A stretch of DNA of 64,000 nt, taken from the NCBI RefSeq assembly GCF_027531545.1, contig NZ_JAPZSC010000006.1:372001-436000 (forward strand), in the 5' to 3' direction. This document shows, in pieces, positions 45,243 through 53,664 of the stretch. Source of the DNA: Silanimonas sp. (GTDB lineage Bacteria; Pseudomonadota; Gammaproteobacteria; Xanthomonadales; Xanthomonadaceae). The stretch's first letter is position 1. Each line of letters starts with the position of its first letter. A program made the translations under genes and the position numbers. Under the pieces are notes generated by a model. That model saw nothing but the letters and a program-made list of their open reading frames with translations. It did no database searches and was not told the DNA's origin.

Positions 45243-46757
45243 TCAACCGCGGGAAAGGATCTCGGCCGCCAGCGCCGCGCTGATCGGATCCTGCGCTTCC
45301 GCCTGGCCTTCCAGCACGGGCAGAAGACCGCCGGCCAGCGTCTTGCCGAGCTCGACGCCGAACTGGTCGAAAGCATTGATGCCCCACAGCACCGACTGCG
45401 CATAGACGCTGTGCTCGTAGAGCGCGATCAGCGCACCGAAGCTGCGCGGCGTCAGGCGGTCGAGCAGGATCAGCGTGCTCGGCCGATTGCCCGGGAAGTG
45501 CCTCTGCGGGCGGTCGCCCTCGTCGCCGTTCGCCAGCGCTTCTACCTGCGCCAGCAGGTGCGAGAGCAGCACGCGATGCTGCGCGGCATGCGCGTGGTCG
45601 GGCTGGATGACGCCGATGAAGTCCGCCGGCACGACCTGCGTGCCCTGGTGCAAGGCCTGGAAGAAGCTGTGCTGGCTGTCGGTGCCCGCACCGCCCCACA
45701 GCACCGGCACCGTGTCGTGCTCGATGGCTGCACCGTCGTGGTCGACGCGCTTGCCCAGCGATTCCATCACCAGCTGCTGCAGGTAGGCCGGCAGCAGGCG
45801 AAGGCGCTCGTCGTAAGGCAGCACCGCATGCGCGGCGTGTCCTTCGGCGTTGCGGTTCCAAACGGCGAACAGGGCATGCCAGAGCGGCAGGTTCGACTCG
45901 GCCGGCGCCTCGAGGAAGTGCCGGTCCATCGCTTCGGCACCGGCCAGCATCTGCGCGAAACCGTCCTCGCCGAGGGCCAGCAGCACCGAGAAACCCACCG
46001 CCGACCACAGCGAATAGCGGCCGCCCACCCAGTCCCACATCGGCAGCACGCGCGACGGATCGATGCCGAAGGCTTCGGCCTTGGGCACGTTCGCGCTCAC
46101 CGCGTAAAGGCGCTCACCGCCGCCGAGCCAGTCGCGGATGAGCTGGCCGTTGAGCAGGGTTTCCTGCGTGCCGAAGCTCTTCGAAACGAGGATCGCGGCG
46201 GTCTTCGCCGGATCGAGCCCCGCCAGCAGGCGCGTCGCCGCATGGGCATCGACGTTGCTGAGGAAATGGATGGTGAAGCGCCCGTCGCCGAAGTCCTTCA
46301 GCGCGTCGAGCGCGAGACGCGGGCCGAGGTCGGAGCCGCCGATGCCGACGTTGATGATGTCGGTCACGCCGCTGGCGCGAAGGGCCTGCGCCATGTCGGC
46401 CATGCGCTGGCGGGCGGCGTGGGCTTCGAGGGCTGCGCCGGAGGCCACCGGGGCCTCGAACGCGGTGCGCAGCGCGCTGTGCAGGGCGGGACGGCCTTCC
46501 GAGCGGTTCACCGACGCGCCGTGCAGGAGCTCACGGATGGCCGCGCCCATGCCGCTGGCCTGCGCCACCGCCAGCAGGGCGTCGAGGGCCTCCGCATCGA
46601 CATGCTGGCGCGCGAAGCTCGCGTACAGGCCGTCGACCTTCAAGGCCATGCGCGCCGCACGATCCGGCTCGCGCGCGATGAGTTGCTTCAACGAATGGCC
46701 CGCGAGGCGTGCGCCGTGGGACTTCAGGTGTGCCAGACGCGCCGCGATCGAGTGCAT
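45243..46757 (-). CDS. pgi: Glucose-6-phosphate isomerase
   Basis: Interconverts glucose 6-phosphate and fructose 6-phosphate. The 504-residue protein has GIGGSDLGPRL, VSKSFGTQETLLN (sugar-isomerase fold), MWDWVGGRYSLWSAVG, the catalytic region VPVLWGGAGTDSQHSFFQ and LHQGTQVVPADFI. It starts at ATG 46757, 14 bp after the panD stop. It probably shares a transcript with the pan genes, an order I recognise from Xanthomonadales. Confidence 0.96.
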   Translation of the reverse strand: MHSIAARLAHLKSHGARLAGHSLKQLIAREPDRAARMALKVDGLYASFARQHVDAEALDALLAVAQASGMGAAIRELLHGASVNRSEGRPALHSALRTAFEAPVASGAALEAHAARQRMADMAQALRASGVTDIINVGIGGSDLGPRLALDALKDFGDGRFTIHFLSNVDAHAATRLLAGLDPAKTAAILVSKSFGTQETLLNGQLIRDWLGGGERLYAVSANVPKAEAFGIDPSRVLPMWDWVGGRYSLWSAVGFSVLLALGEDGFAQMLAGAEAMDRHFLEAPAESNLPLWHALFAVWNRNAEGHAAHAVLPYDERLRLLPAYLQQLVMESLGKRVDHDGAAIEHDTVPVLWGGAGTDSQHSFFQALHQGTQVVPADFIGVIQPDHAHAAQHRVLLSHLLAQVEALANGDEGDRPQRHFPGNRPSTLILLDRLTPRSFGALIALYEHSVYAQSVLWGINAFDQFGVELGKTLAGGLLPVLEGQAEAQDPISAALAAEILSRG

Positions 46758-46771
46758 TCGTTGTCCTGGGC

Positions 46772-47152
46772 TCAGGCGGCCTGCGCCGGGATGCTGTGGT
46801 TGGTGTGGGTGAGGCGGTTCTGCCGGTCGACGTAGACGAGCGTCGGCTTGAACTTCGCCGCTTCCGCCTCGTCGAGCTGGCCGTAGGCGCAGATGATGAC
46901 CAGGTCGCCCGGTCCGGCGAGGTGCGCCGCGGCGCCGTTCACCGAGATCACGCCGCTGCCCTCTTCGCCACGGATGGCGTAGGTGACGAAGCGCGCGCCG
47001 TTGTTGATGTTGAAGATGTGCACCTGCTCGTACTCGCGAATGCCCGACACGTCGAGCAGGCGGCCGTCAATGGCACACGAGCCTTCGTAGTGCAGCTCGG
47101 CGTGGGTGACGGAGGCGCGGTGGATCTTGGCTTTCAGCAGGGTGAGCTGCAT
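46772..47152 (-). CDS. panD: Aspartate 1-decarboxylase
   Basis: Makes beta-alanine for pantothenate. The 126-residue pro-enzyme begins [20 protein letters not shown] and keeps the self-cleavage site Gly24-Ser25 (YEGSCAID), which gives the pyruvoyl cofactor. [21 protein letters not shown] and [16 protein letters not shown] are typical. It lies 97 bp after panC and 14 bp before pgi. Length equals the E. coli enzyme. Confidence 0.96.
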   Translation of the reverse strand: MQLTLLKAKIHRASVTHAELHYEGSCAIDGRLLDVSGIREYEQVHIFNINNGARFVTYAIRGEEGSGVISVNGAAAHLAGPGDLVIICAYGQLDEAEAAKFKPTLVYVDRQNRLTHTNHSIPAQAA

Positions 47153-47249
47153 GGGGGCGGTCCGGAGGCGTGAAGGCGCGGAGTGTAGGGGCGAGGGGTG
47201 GAGCCCGCAATCGAGCCCACCCGTTCGCGCAGCGTCGCCGAAACGGCGT

Positions 47250-48110
47250 TCAGCGGGCGTCGACGCCGTCGAAATCGAGGTTGTCGATGAGTCGGGTCCG
47301 GCCGAGGCGTGCGGCGACCAGCCCCAGCAGACCAGGCTCGCTGCCGCCGTCCGGCACGGAAAGGTCGGCGCGGCGGATCGCCACGTAGTCGACATCGAAA
47401 CCCGCCGCCGTCAGCCGCTCGACCGCTTCCTGCTCCAGGCCCGCCGGCGGCAGACCCAGCGCGGTCTGGTCGCGCAGCGTGCGCAGGTTGCGGATGATCT
47501 CCACCGCCACGCGGCGCTCGTCCTCCGAGAGGTACTGGTTGCGCGAACTCATGGCGAGGCCGTCCGGCTCGCGCACGGTCGGGCCGGGCACGATGTCGAT
47601 GGCGAAGGCGAGGTCCTTCGTCATGTGCCGGATCACCTGCAATTGCTGGTAGTCCTTGCGGCCGAAGATGGCGACGTCCGGATGCACCATGTTGAACAGG
47701 CGCGCCACGGCGGTCGCGACACCGTCGAAGTGGCCCGGGCGATGGGCGCCTTCCAGCACATCGGCCACGCCCGGCACGCGGATACGTACCGCGGACTCGG
47801 CGCCCAGCGGATACATGGTTTCCACCGACGGCAGGAACAACAGGTCGCAGCCGGCCTGCGCGAGCCCCTCGGCATCGGCCTCGGGCGTGCGCGGGTATCG
47901 CGAGAAGTCCTCGCTCGGCCCGAACTGCGTCGGGTTCACGAACACGCTGGCCACGACCTTGTCGGCGTTCTGCTTGGCCAGCTCGATGAGCGAATGGTGC
48001 CCGGCGTGCAGGTTGCCCATGGTGGGCACCAGCGCGATGCGATGCCCCTGGTCGCGCCAGCCGGCGAGGTGGGCGCGCAGTTCGGCGACGGTGCGGACGG
48101 TGCGGATCAT
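47250..48110 (-). CDS. panC: Pantothenate synthetase (pantoate-beta-alanine ligase)
   Basis: Condenses pantoate with beta-alanine using ATP. The 286-residue protein has [17 protein letters not shown] with the HIGH-like [36 protein letters not shown], and the KMSKS-like region [14 protein letters not shown]. It starts at ATG 48110, which overlaps the panB stop by 4 nt, so panB and panC are coupled. Confidence 0.96.
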   Translation of the reverse strand: MIRTVRTVAELRAHLAGWRDQGHRIALVPTMGNLHAGHHSLIELAKQNADKVVASVFVNPTQFGPSEDFSRYPRTPEADAEGLAQAGCDLLFLPSVETMYPLGAESAVRIRVPGVADVLEGAHRPGHFDGVATAVARLFNMVHPDVAIFGRKDYQQLQVIRHMTKDLAFAIDIVPGPTVREPDGLAMSSRNQYLSEDERRVAVEIIRNLRTLRDQTALGLPPAGLEQEAVERLTAAGFDVDYVAIRRADLSVPDGGSEPGLLGLVAARLGRTRLIDNLDFDGVDAR

Positions 48111-48931
48111 GCGTAGGCGTGCTCGGACGCGGGGAAAGTGCGCGAACGCACGGCCTCGGCGTAGGCGCGGACGGCGCCCTGCACCGAGCCGCCATCGGCG
48201 AGGAAATTCTTCACGAAGCGGGGACGATGCCCCGCGCTGACGCCCAGCAGGTCGTGCAACACGAGGATCTGGCCGTCGCATCCCGCGCCGGCACCGATAC
48301 CAATGGTGGGAATCGACAGCTCGCGGGTGATGCTCTCGGCGAGCGCAGAGGGCACGCATTCGAGCACCAGCGCCGTGGCGCCTGCGGCTTCGACCGCCCG
48401 CGCATCGCGCTTGAGCTGCTCGGCGGCCCCGGCCTCGCGGCCCTGCACCTTGTAACCGCCGAGGCGCAGCACCGACTGCGGCGTGAGGCCGAGATGAGCG
48501 CAGACCGGGATCTCGCGCTCGACGAGGAAACGGATGGCGTCCAGCTTCACGCCCGCGCCCTCGATCTTCACCATCCCGGCGTTGCCTTCCTTGAGCATAC
48601 GCACGCCAGCGTCGAACGCACGCTCAGGCGTCGCATCGGCACCGAAGGGCATGTCGGCCACCAGCAGCGGGCTACGCAGCCCGCGGGCCACGGCACGGCA
48701 GTGGTAGACGATCTGGTCGACGGTGACCGGCAGCGTGCTGGGCTCGCCCTGCACCACCATGCCGAGCGAATCGCCCACGAGCACGAAGTCCACGCCCTCG
48801 GCATCGAGCACCGCGGCGAAGCCGGCGTCGTAGGCCGTCATCGCCACGATCGGCGTGCCAGCGGCCTTCAACCGGCGCAGCTCGGGGACGGTGACGGGCG
48901 GGCGCGGCGGGGGCGCGTCGGAGGCGTACAT
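48107..48931 (-). CDS. panB: 3-methyl-2-oxobutanoate hydroxymethyltransferase
   Basis: Transfers a hydroxymethyl group from methylene-tetrahydrofolate to ketoisovalerate, the first step to pantoate. The 274-residue protein has [31 protein letters not shown] (Mg2+-binding Asp), [13 protein letters not shown], and [21 protein letters not shown]. Start ATG 48931 lies 30 bp after the folK stop. Placing folK next to panB puts a folate gene beside a folate-using enzyme. Confidence 0.96.
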   Translation of the reverse strand: MYASDAPPPRPPVTVPELRRLKAAGTPIVAMTAYDAGFAAVLDAEGVDFVLVGDSLGMVVQGEPSTLPVTVDQIVYHCRAVARGLRSPLLVADMPFGADATPERAFDAGVRMLKEGNAGMVKIEGAGVKLDAIRFLVEREIPVCAHLGLTPQSVLRLGGYKVQGREAGAAEQLKRDARAVEAAGATALVLECVPSALAESITRELSIPTIGIGAGAGCDGQILVLHDLLGVSAGHRPRFVKNFLADGGSVQGAVRAYAEAVRSRTFPASEHAYA

Positions 48932-48961
48932 CAGGGGTCGAAGCCGGTCGCGATCGGGCGC

Positions 48962-49453
48962 CTAAGGTATCGCCTCGATGCCCGAGCGATCCAGCGCAGC
49001 GGCCAGATCCGCGATGCGTCCGATGCCGTGCACGTTCAGTTCGGGGGCGATCTCGACCCAAGGCACCAGCACGAAGGCCCGTTCGGCGAAGCGCGGATGC
49101 GGCAACTGCAACGCCGGGGTGTCTAGCAAGACGCCTTCCATCGCCAGCAGGTCGAGGTCCAACGTGCGTGGCCCCCAGCGCTGCTCGCGGGCCCGGTCGC
49201 GGCCATGGGCGCGCTCGGTGGCCTGGAGTGCGGCCAGCACATCGAGGGGCGACAACGTCGTGGCCAGTTCCGCCACGGCATTGATGAAATCGGCCTGGTC
49301 GGTCACGCCCCAAGCCGGCGTGCGGTAGCGGCGCGATACGCGGACCACATCGACGCCATCAGCGCCCCCCAGCATCGCCAGGGCGGAGGAGAAGCACGCG
49401 GACACGTCACCCACATTGCCGCCCAGCCCCACCCAGGCCCGCCGCGCGGTCAT
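48962..49453 (-). CDS. folK: 2-amino-4-hydroxy-6-hydroxymethyldihydropteridine pyrophosphokinase
   Basis: Pyrophosphorylates the pterin in folate synthesis. The 163-residue protein has the N-terminal VGLGGNVGD, YRTPAWGVTDQADFINAV, the HPPK signature RWGPRTLDLDLLAMEG with the Mg2+-binding Asp pair, and LPHPRFAERAFVLVPW. ATG 49453 overlaps the pcnB stop by 4 nt, the usual pcnB-folK order in gammaproteobacteria. Confidence 0.95.
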   Translation of the reverse strand: MTARRAWVGLGGNVGDVSACFSSALAMLGGADGVDVVRVSRRYRTPAWGVTDQADFINAVAELATTLSPLDVLAALQATERAHGRDRAREQRWGPRTLDLDLLAMEGVLLDTPALQLPHPRFAERAFVLVPWVEIAPELNVHGIGRIADLAAALDRSGIEAIP

Positions 49454-50817
49454 GCCGGAGCGCCGGCTCCCGGGCCGCCACGACGCGGACGGCGACGACG
49501 ACGGCGGCGCGGGCCGCCGTCCCCCGTTGCGCCCTCGGCCAGCGCATCGCCCTCGCCCGCCTCGTCGAGCCCCAGGCCTCCGTGGTCCAGCGATTCGGAC
49601 AGCGCGGCCGGGGCCTGCAACTGCGCGTCGCGCCAGAACAGCAGGTCGGCGGCGAGTTCCGGCGCCACCTTGGCGCGCAGCTCGAGGAAATCGAACGCGG
49701 CGCGGAAGCGCGGATGGGCCAGCGTGCGGAACACGCGCTTCTTCTGCCGCAGCGCGAAGCGCGGTTGAAGCATCCAGATCTCCTGCATCGGCAGCGAGAA
49801 CCGCCGGGGCAGCGCGATCCGATGCGCCTGGTGGAGGGTCACGCGATCAGCGGCACGCTGCTGGGCCACCGCCGGCTCGAGGCCCTGCGCCTGCAGGCGC
49901 GCCAGCTCGCGGCAGTAGGCCGGCCACAGCAGCACGGCATAGAGGAAGGCGGGCGTGACCGGCTTGTCCTCGGCGATCCGCTTGTCGGTATTGCGCAAGC
50001 CGTCGAGCACCATCGAGCGCAGCAGGCCGCTCCGGTTGGTGCGTAGCGCCTCCGCCGTTTCCGGCAGCACGGCCGGCAACAGCTGGTGGGCCTCCAGGCC
50101 CAGGAAACTCGCCTCGCCGTGCCCGGCAAGGAACAGCTTCAGGGATTCGTCGAACAAGCGCGCAGGCGCCGCACCGGCGAGCAAGGGCGCCAGCGCGGGC
50201 ATCGGCGCCGCGGCGCTCTCGTCGATGGTGAATTCGAGCTTCGCGGCGAGGCGGACGGCACGCAACATCCGGACCGGGTCTTCGCGGTAGCGCTTCTCCG
50301 GGTCGCCGATCAGCTTGAGCTTGCGCGCCAGGACGTCCTCGTAGCCACCGACATAGTCGCGCACCGAGAAGTCCTCGATGGCGTAGTACAGCGCGTTGGC
50401 GGTGAAGTCGCGCCGCACCGCGTCGTCTTCGATGCTGCCGTAGACGTTGTCACGCAGCACCCGACCACCGTCCTCGGTTTCGCGGTCGCCGCTGCCATCG
50501 TCGTCGTTGGCGCGGAACGTCGCGACTTCGATGATCTCGCGGCCATAGACCACATGCGCCAGGCGGAACCGGCGGCCGATCAATCGACAGTTGCGGAACA
50601 CCTCGCGCACCTGCTCCGGCGTCGCGTCGGTGGCGATGTCGAAATCCTTCGGCTGGCGGCCGGCCAGCAGGTCGCGGACCGCACCACCCACCAGATAGCC
50701 CTTGAAGCCGGCGTCGCGGAGCCCGTAAAGCACCTTCAGGGCGGCGGAGCTGATGTTCCTGCGCGAGATCGGATGGGCCTCGCGGGGAATCACCAGGGGC
50801 GCGACGGTTTCGGACAT
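49450..50817 (-). CDS. pcnB: Polynucleotide adenylyltransferase (poly(A) polymerase I)
   Basis: Adds 3' poly(A) tails that promote RNA decay. The 455-residue protein has the nucleotidyltransferase signature YLVGGAVRDLLAG and KDFDIATDATPEQV with the catalytic Asp pair, RRDFTANALYY, and KRYREDPVRMLRAVRLAAKL. HPISRRNISSAALKVLYGL near the start is typical of PcnB rather than CCA-adding enzymes. The C-terminus is a basic tail (RRRRRRRPRRGGPG), as in other PcnB proteins. It is the promoter-proximal gene of the pcnB-folK-pan run and diverges from the tRNA gene. Confidence 0.94.
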   Translation of the reverse strand: MSETVAPLVIPREAHPISRRNISSAALKVLYGLRDAGFKGYLVGGAVRDLLAGRQPKDFDIATDATPEQVREVFRNCRLIGRRFRLAHVVYGREIIEVATFRANDDDGSGDRETEDGGRVLRDNVYGSIEDDAVRRDFTANALYYAIEDFSVRDYVGGYEDVLARKLKLIGDPEKRYREDPVRMLRAVRLAAKLEFTIDESAAAPMPALAPLLAGAAPARLFDESLKLFLAGHGEASFLGLEAHQLLPAVLPETAEALRTNRSGLLRSMVLDGLRNTDKRIAEDKPVTPAFLYAVLLWPAYCRELARLQAQGLEPAVAQQRAADRVTLHQAHRIALPRRFSLPMQEIWMLQPRFALRQKKRVFRTLAHPRFRAAFDFLELRAKVAPELAADLLFWRDAQLQAPAALSESLDHGGLGLDEAGEGDALAEGATGDGGPRRRRRRRPRRGGPGAGAPA

Positions 50818-50910
50818 GGGGTGGTGGGTATCCAGGATGGCGCCGAAGAGGCTAGAGAATGTGGAACGATTCCGTTATCCTACCGGACTCGCAGGAAGCG
50901 ACCAACCAAT

Positions 50911-50986
50911 GCTCCCTTCGTCTAGAGGCCTAGGACGTGGCCCTCTCAAGGCTAAAACACGGGTTCGAATCCCGTAGGGAGCGCCA
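50911..50986 (+). tRNA. tRNA-Glu (anticodon CTC)
   Basis: The acceptor arms GCTCCCT (50911-50917) and AGGGAGC (50976-50982) pair over 7 bp, and CCA is encoded (50984-50986). The T arm is ACGGG-TTCGAAT-CCCGT. The D arm TCGTCTAGAGGCC resembles bacterial tRNA-Glu. The anticodon stem TGGCC/GGCTA (one G-U) closes the loop CTCTCAA, giving anticodon CTC, which reads GAG. Most bacteria rely on the TTC isoacceptor, so this should be a second Glu tRNA. Confidence 0.9.
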
Positions 50987-50991
50987 ATTCC

Positions 50992-51023
50992 ACGAGGCCC
51001 GGCAATGCCGGGCCTCGTCTTTT
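50992..51023 (+). terminator. Intrinsic terminator after tRNA-Glu
   Basis: A 12-bp perfect stem (arms 50992-51003 and 51007-51018) with the 3-nt loop AAT is followed by CTTTTC. It begins 6 nt after the CCA end of the tRNA. Confidence 0.9.
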
Positions 51024-51088
51024 CCGGGCCCACGCCATCGGCCACGCCGCGGCGCTACCCTAACCGCCTACCTCACGTCGCCAACGCC

Positions 51089-51412
51089 ATGCCCTTCGTC
51101 GTTACCGAGAACTGCATCAAGTGCAAGTACACCGACTGTGTCGAGGTCTGCCCGGTCGATTGCTTCCATGAAGGCCCGAACTTCCTCGTCATCGATCCGG
51201 ACGAGTGCATCGACTGCACGCTGTGCGAGCCGGAATGCCCGGCCAAGGCGATCTTTCCGGAAGACGACGTGCCAGCCGGCCAGGAAGGGCTGATCGCCCT
51301 GAACAAGGAGCTGGCCGCGCAGTGGCCGGTGATCACCACGCGGAAGGAACCGCTGCCCGACGCCGCCGAATGGGACGGCAAGTCGGACAAGCTCCCGCTG
51401 TTGCAGCGCTGA
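51089..51412 (+). CDS. fdxA: 7Fe ferredoxin FdxA
   Basis: A 107-residue ferredoxin with one [3Fe-4S] and one [4Fe-4S] cluster. It starts [17 protein letters not shown], then [21 protein letters not shown] and [14 protein letters not shown]. The length and the C-terminal extension ([14 protein letters not shown]) match FdxA of Azotobacter and Pseudomonas. ATG 51089 is the family start. It is transcribed separately from the tRNA and converges on bamC. Confidence 0.95.
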   Translation: MPFVVTENCIKCKYTDCVEVCPVDCFHEGPNFLVIDPDECIDCTLCEPECPAKAIFPEDDVPAGQEGLIALNKELAAQWPVITTRKEPLPDAAEWDGKSDKLPLLQR

Positions 51413-51451
51413 GCGGCGCGCGCCCTTGGGCGCGACGCCCCTCGAGGCGCG

Positions 51452-51961
51452 TTACTGCAGGCGCGACTGCAGCAGGCCGAGCAATTCGCCGGCCGCGCCG
51501 CCACTGATGGCCGTGCCCTCCGGGCTGATGGCATCGACGCGCACCGACTCGCCGCGCGCGGCCAGCCGCACGAGGAAGCTCTCGCCGCGGAAACTGACTT
51601 CGTAACTGTTCAGCGCCGCGACGGGCGTCGCCGTGGCGCCATCGACGCGGCCGAGCGCCAGTCCGACGCGGCGGAACGCGTTCTCGGCCGTATCGCTGAT
51701 CTCGAAACTGGTAGCCACGCCGAGGGCCGCGGGCGGCGCTTCGCCGGGCGACGCCGCACCGGAAGCGGCCGGCGGGATCTGCAGCGCCGCACTCGACGAC
51801 GGTAGGACGAGATCCGGCGGCACTTCGAGCGGGCCGCTCTCGCGGCTCTCGAGGTACGGGGCGTCCTTGCCTCGGAAGAGCGAGCAGCCGGAGAGGGCGA
51901 CAACCGCCGAGGTGGCGAGTAGGCCGAGGATCAGCGGGCGCTTCAGGGTGGACAGGGGCAT
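51452..51961 (-). CDS. bamC: BamC-like outer-membrane assembly lipoprotein (short form)
   Basis: A 169-residue lipoprotein in the dapA-bamC position. The lipobox is VVALSGC, giving a Cys about 22 residues in. It is followed by DAPYLESRESGPLEVPPDL, which matches the extended BamC N-terminus that contacts BamD, then a Pro/Ala linker and one helix-grip-like domain (TAENAFRRVGLALGRV). E. coli BamC is about twice as long and has two such domains. ATG 51961 is chosen because GGAG lies 6 nt upstream; ATG 51967 sits too close to it. Confidence 0.78.
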   Translation of the reverse strand: MPLSTLKRPLILGLLATSAVVALSGCSLFRGKDAPYLESRESGPLEVPPDLVLPSSSAALQIPPAASGAASPGEAPPAALGVATSFEISDTAENAFRRVGLALGRVDGATATPVAALNSYEVSFRGESFLVRLAARGESVRVDAISPEGTAISGGAAGELLGLLQSRLQ

Positions 51962-51977
51962 GGACATCTCCAGGGAA

Positions 51978-52886
51978 TCAGGCGGCGCGACGCGCGGCCG
52001 AGGCTTCGGCTTCGGCGCGTTCAACGAGGGACAGCATGGCCGCCAGCGAGGCGGTGTGCGGCGCCTCGAGCGGGAGCAGCGGCAAGCGCAGGTCGGCACC
52101 GAAACCCTGGGCCTTCAGCAAGGCCTTCAGCGGAATCGGGTTCGGCGCGCAGCCGAGGAAATCGTAGAGCGGTCGTAGGCCGCCGTCCTGAACCGCGGCA
52201 GCGTCGAACGCGCCGTCGCGAGCGGCCGCGGCGATCGCTGCCAAGCTCGCGGGAACCACGTTCGAGGCCACCGAAATCACGCCGACGGCACCGGCGCGCA
52301 TCGCCTCCACGAAGGTCGGATCGTCGCCCGACAGCAGCGCGAAACCCGGGACGGCGAGCGGCGCCAAGGCTGCCCAGCGTTCGGCGTCGCCACGCGCTTC
52401 CTTCAGGCCGACGATGCCGTCGACGCCGACCAGCTCCGCCACCGTCTCCGGCGCCATGTCGACCCCGGTGCGACCCGGCACGTTGTAGAGGATCACGGGC
52501 AGCCCACCCTGCGCCGCCACCGCGCGGTAGTGCGCCACCAGCCCGGCGGGCGCGGGGCGCACGTAGGGCGGCGTGACGACCAAGGCCGCCTGCGCGCCCA
52601 ACTCCGCGGCACGGCGGGTCTGGGCGATGGTCTTGGCGGTGTTCGAGAGCCCGGTGCCGGCGATCACGCCGATACGACCGGCGACGACTCGAACGGCTTC
52701 GAGCAGCAGCGTGTCGTACTCATCGTCCGTGAGCGCAGCCGCTTCACCGGTGGAACCCGCCACCACCACGGCGGACGTTCCCGACGCGATCTGTTTTTCC
52801 AGCATCTGCGCCCAGGCACGGAGGTCCAGGGTCCCGTCGATGGAAAACGGGGTGGCAAGCGCGGTGATGCTGCCGGAAAGTCGCAA
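51978..52886 (-). CDS. dapA: 4-hydroxy-tetrahydrodipicolinate synthase
   Basis: Condenses aspartate semialdehyde with pyruvate in lysine and diaminopimelate synthesis. The 302-residue protein starts RLSGSITALATPF and has AGSTGEAAALTDDEY, VTPPYVRPAPAGLVAHY, ILYNVPGRTGVDM with the catalytic Tyr, and GIVGLKEARGD with the Schiff-base Lys. The start codon is TTG at 52886; no ATG or GTG fits the conserved N-terminus. It runs 16 bp upstream of bamC and diverges from the gcvR-like gene. Confidence 0.94.
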   Translation of the reverse strand: MRLSGSITALATPFSIDGTLDLRAWAQMLEKQIASGTSAVVVAGSTGEAAALTDDEYDTLLLEAVRVVAGRIGVIAGTGLSNTAKTIAQTRRAAELGAQAALVVTPPYVRPAPAGLVAHYRAVAAQGGLPVILYNVPGRTGVDMAPETVAELVGVDGIVGLKEARGDAERWAALAPLAVPGFALLSGDDPTFVEAMRAGAVGVISVASNVVPASLAAIAAAARDGAFDAAAVQDGGLRPLYDFLGCAPNPIPLKALLKAQGFGADLRLPLLPLEAPHTASLAAMLSLVERAEAEASAARRAA

Positions 52887-52929
52887 GGCAGGGCTCGTTC
52901 GGTGGGGGAGAAATGAGCCTTGATGTTAC

Positions 52930-52959
52930 TTGCGGCGCGAAGAACGCGGCAAGTATGCT
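52930..52959 (+). promoter_or_regulatory. Candidate promoter of the gcvR-like gene, possibly leaderless
   Basis: TTGCGG (52930-52935) and TATGCT (52954-52959) are spaced 18 bp apart. The -10 ends 7 nt before ATG 52967, so the transcript may begin at the start codon. Both hexamers are only partial matches, so confidence is low. Confidence 0.35.
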
Positions 52960-52966
52960 GGCGGCA

Positions 52967-53527
52967 ATGAGTGAATCCACGCCCCGTCCGCCGTCGAACG
53001 AAAACCTGCTGCTGATCAGCGCGTATTCGACCCATCCGGACTCCCCGCTCCTCGCCGTCAGCCGACGCATCGCCGACTCGGGCTGCAACCTCGCCGATGC
53101 CCGCCTCTCCACCGTGGGCCGGGATGTGTCGGTCACGGCGCTCGCCACCGGCTCCTGGGATGCGGTCGCCAAGCTGGAGGCGATGCTCGGGCGGATGGAG
53201 CGCGACGACGGGATGAAGATCCACTGGTACCGCACCGGCCCGAAACCGGTGCAGTCCAACCTGATTCCCTACATCGTCGAGGTGGTCGCTTCCGACCGCC
53301 CGGGCATCCTGTACCAGCTCGCCGACTTCTTCGACCGCCAGGGCATCACCGTCGAGAACCTGCAGTGCTCGCGCTATCGCGCCATGCAGACCGGCGCCGA
53401 CATGTTCTCCGCCCACGTCACGATCGGCGTGCCGGCCAGCATGCACATCGCCGCACTGCGCGACGACTTCCTCGCCTTCTGCGACGACCTGAACCTCGAC
53501 GCCATCATGGACCCGATGAAGTTCTGA
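52967..53527 (+). CDS. gcvR: GcvR-like ACT-domain regulator
   Basis: A 186-residue protein with two ACT domains (about residues 16-85 and 98-175), as in the glycine cleavage system repressor GcvR. Visible elements are LLLISAYSTHPDSPLLAVSR and IVEVVASDRPGILYQLADFF. GcvR modulates GcvA activity in E. coli, where it also lies next to dapA. ATG 52967 fits the family; ATG-type start at 52955 (MLAAMSES) is possible. A terminator follows at 53593. Confidence 0.82.
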   Translation: MSESTPRPPSNENLLLISAYSTHPDSPLLAVSRRIADSGCNLADARLSTVGRDVSVTALATGSWDAVAKLEAMLGRMERDDGMKIHWYRTGPKPVQSNLIPYIVEVVASDRPGILYQLADFFDRQGITVENLQCSRYRAMQTGADMFSAHVTIGVPASMHIAALRDDFLAFCDDLNLDAIMDPMKF

Positions 53528-53592
53528 CGCCGATGACCCCATGCCTCCATTGATTCGCCGCCGCGCCGCGTGACCATCGCACGCCGACACCC

Positions 53593-53628
53593 AGCCGCCA
53601 TGACGCCCCCGCGTGATGGCGGCTTTTT
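53593..53628 (+). terminator. Intrinsic terminator after the gcvR-like gene
   Basis: The arms AGCCGCCAT (53593-53601) and ATGGCGGCT (53616-53624) form a 9-bp perfect stem with a 14-nt loop, followed by TTTTTCTTT (from 53624). It lies between the gcvR-like stop and phoH. Confidence 0.8.
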
Positions 53629-53664
53629 CTTTGCCGCATCCCTGCCCCGCCCCGAGGAGCTTCC

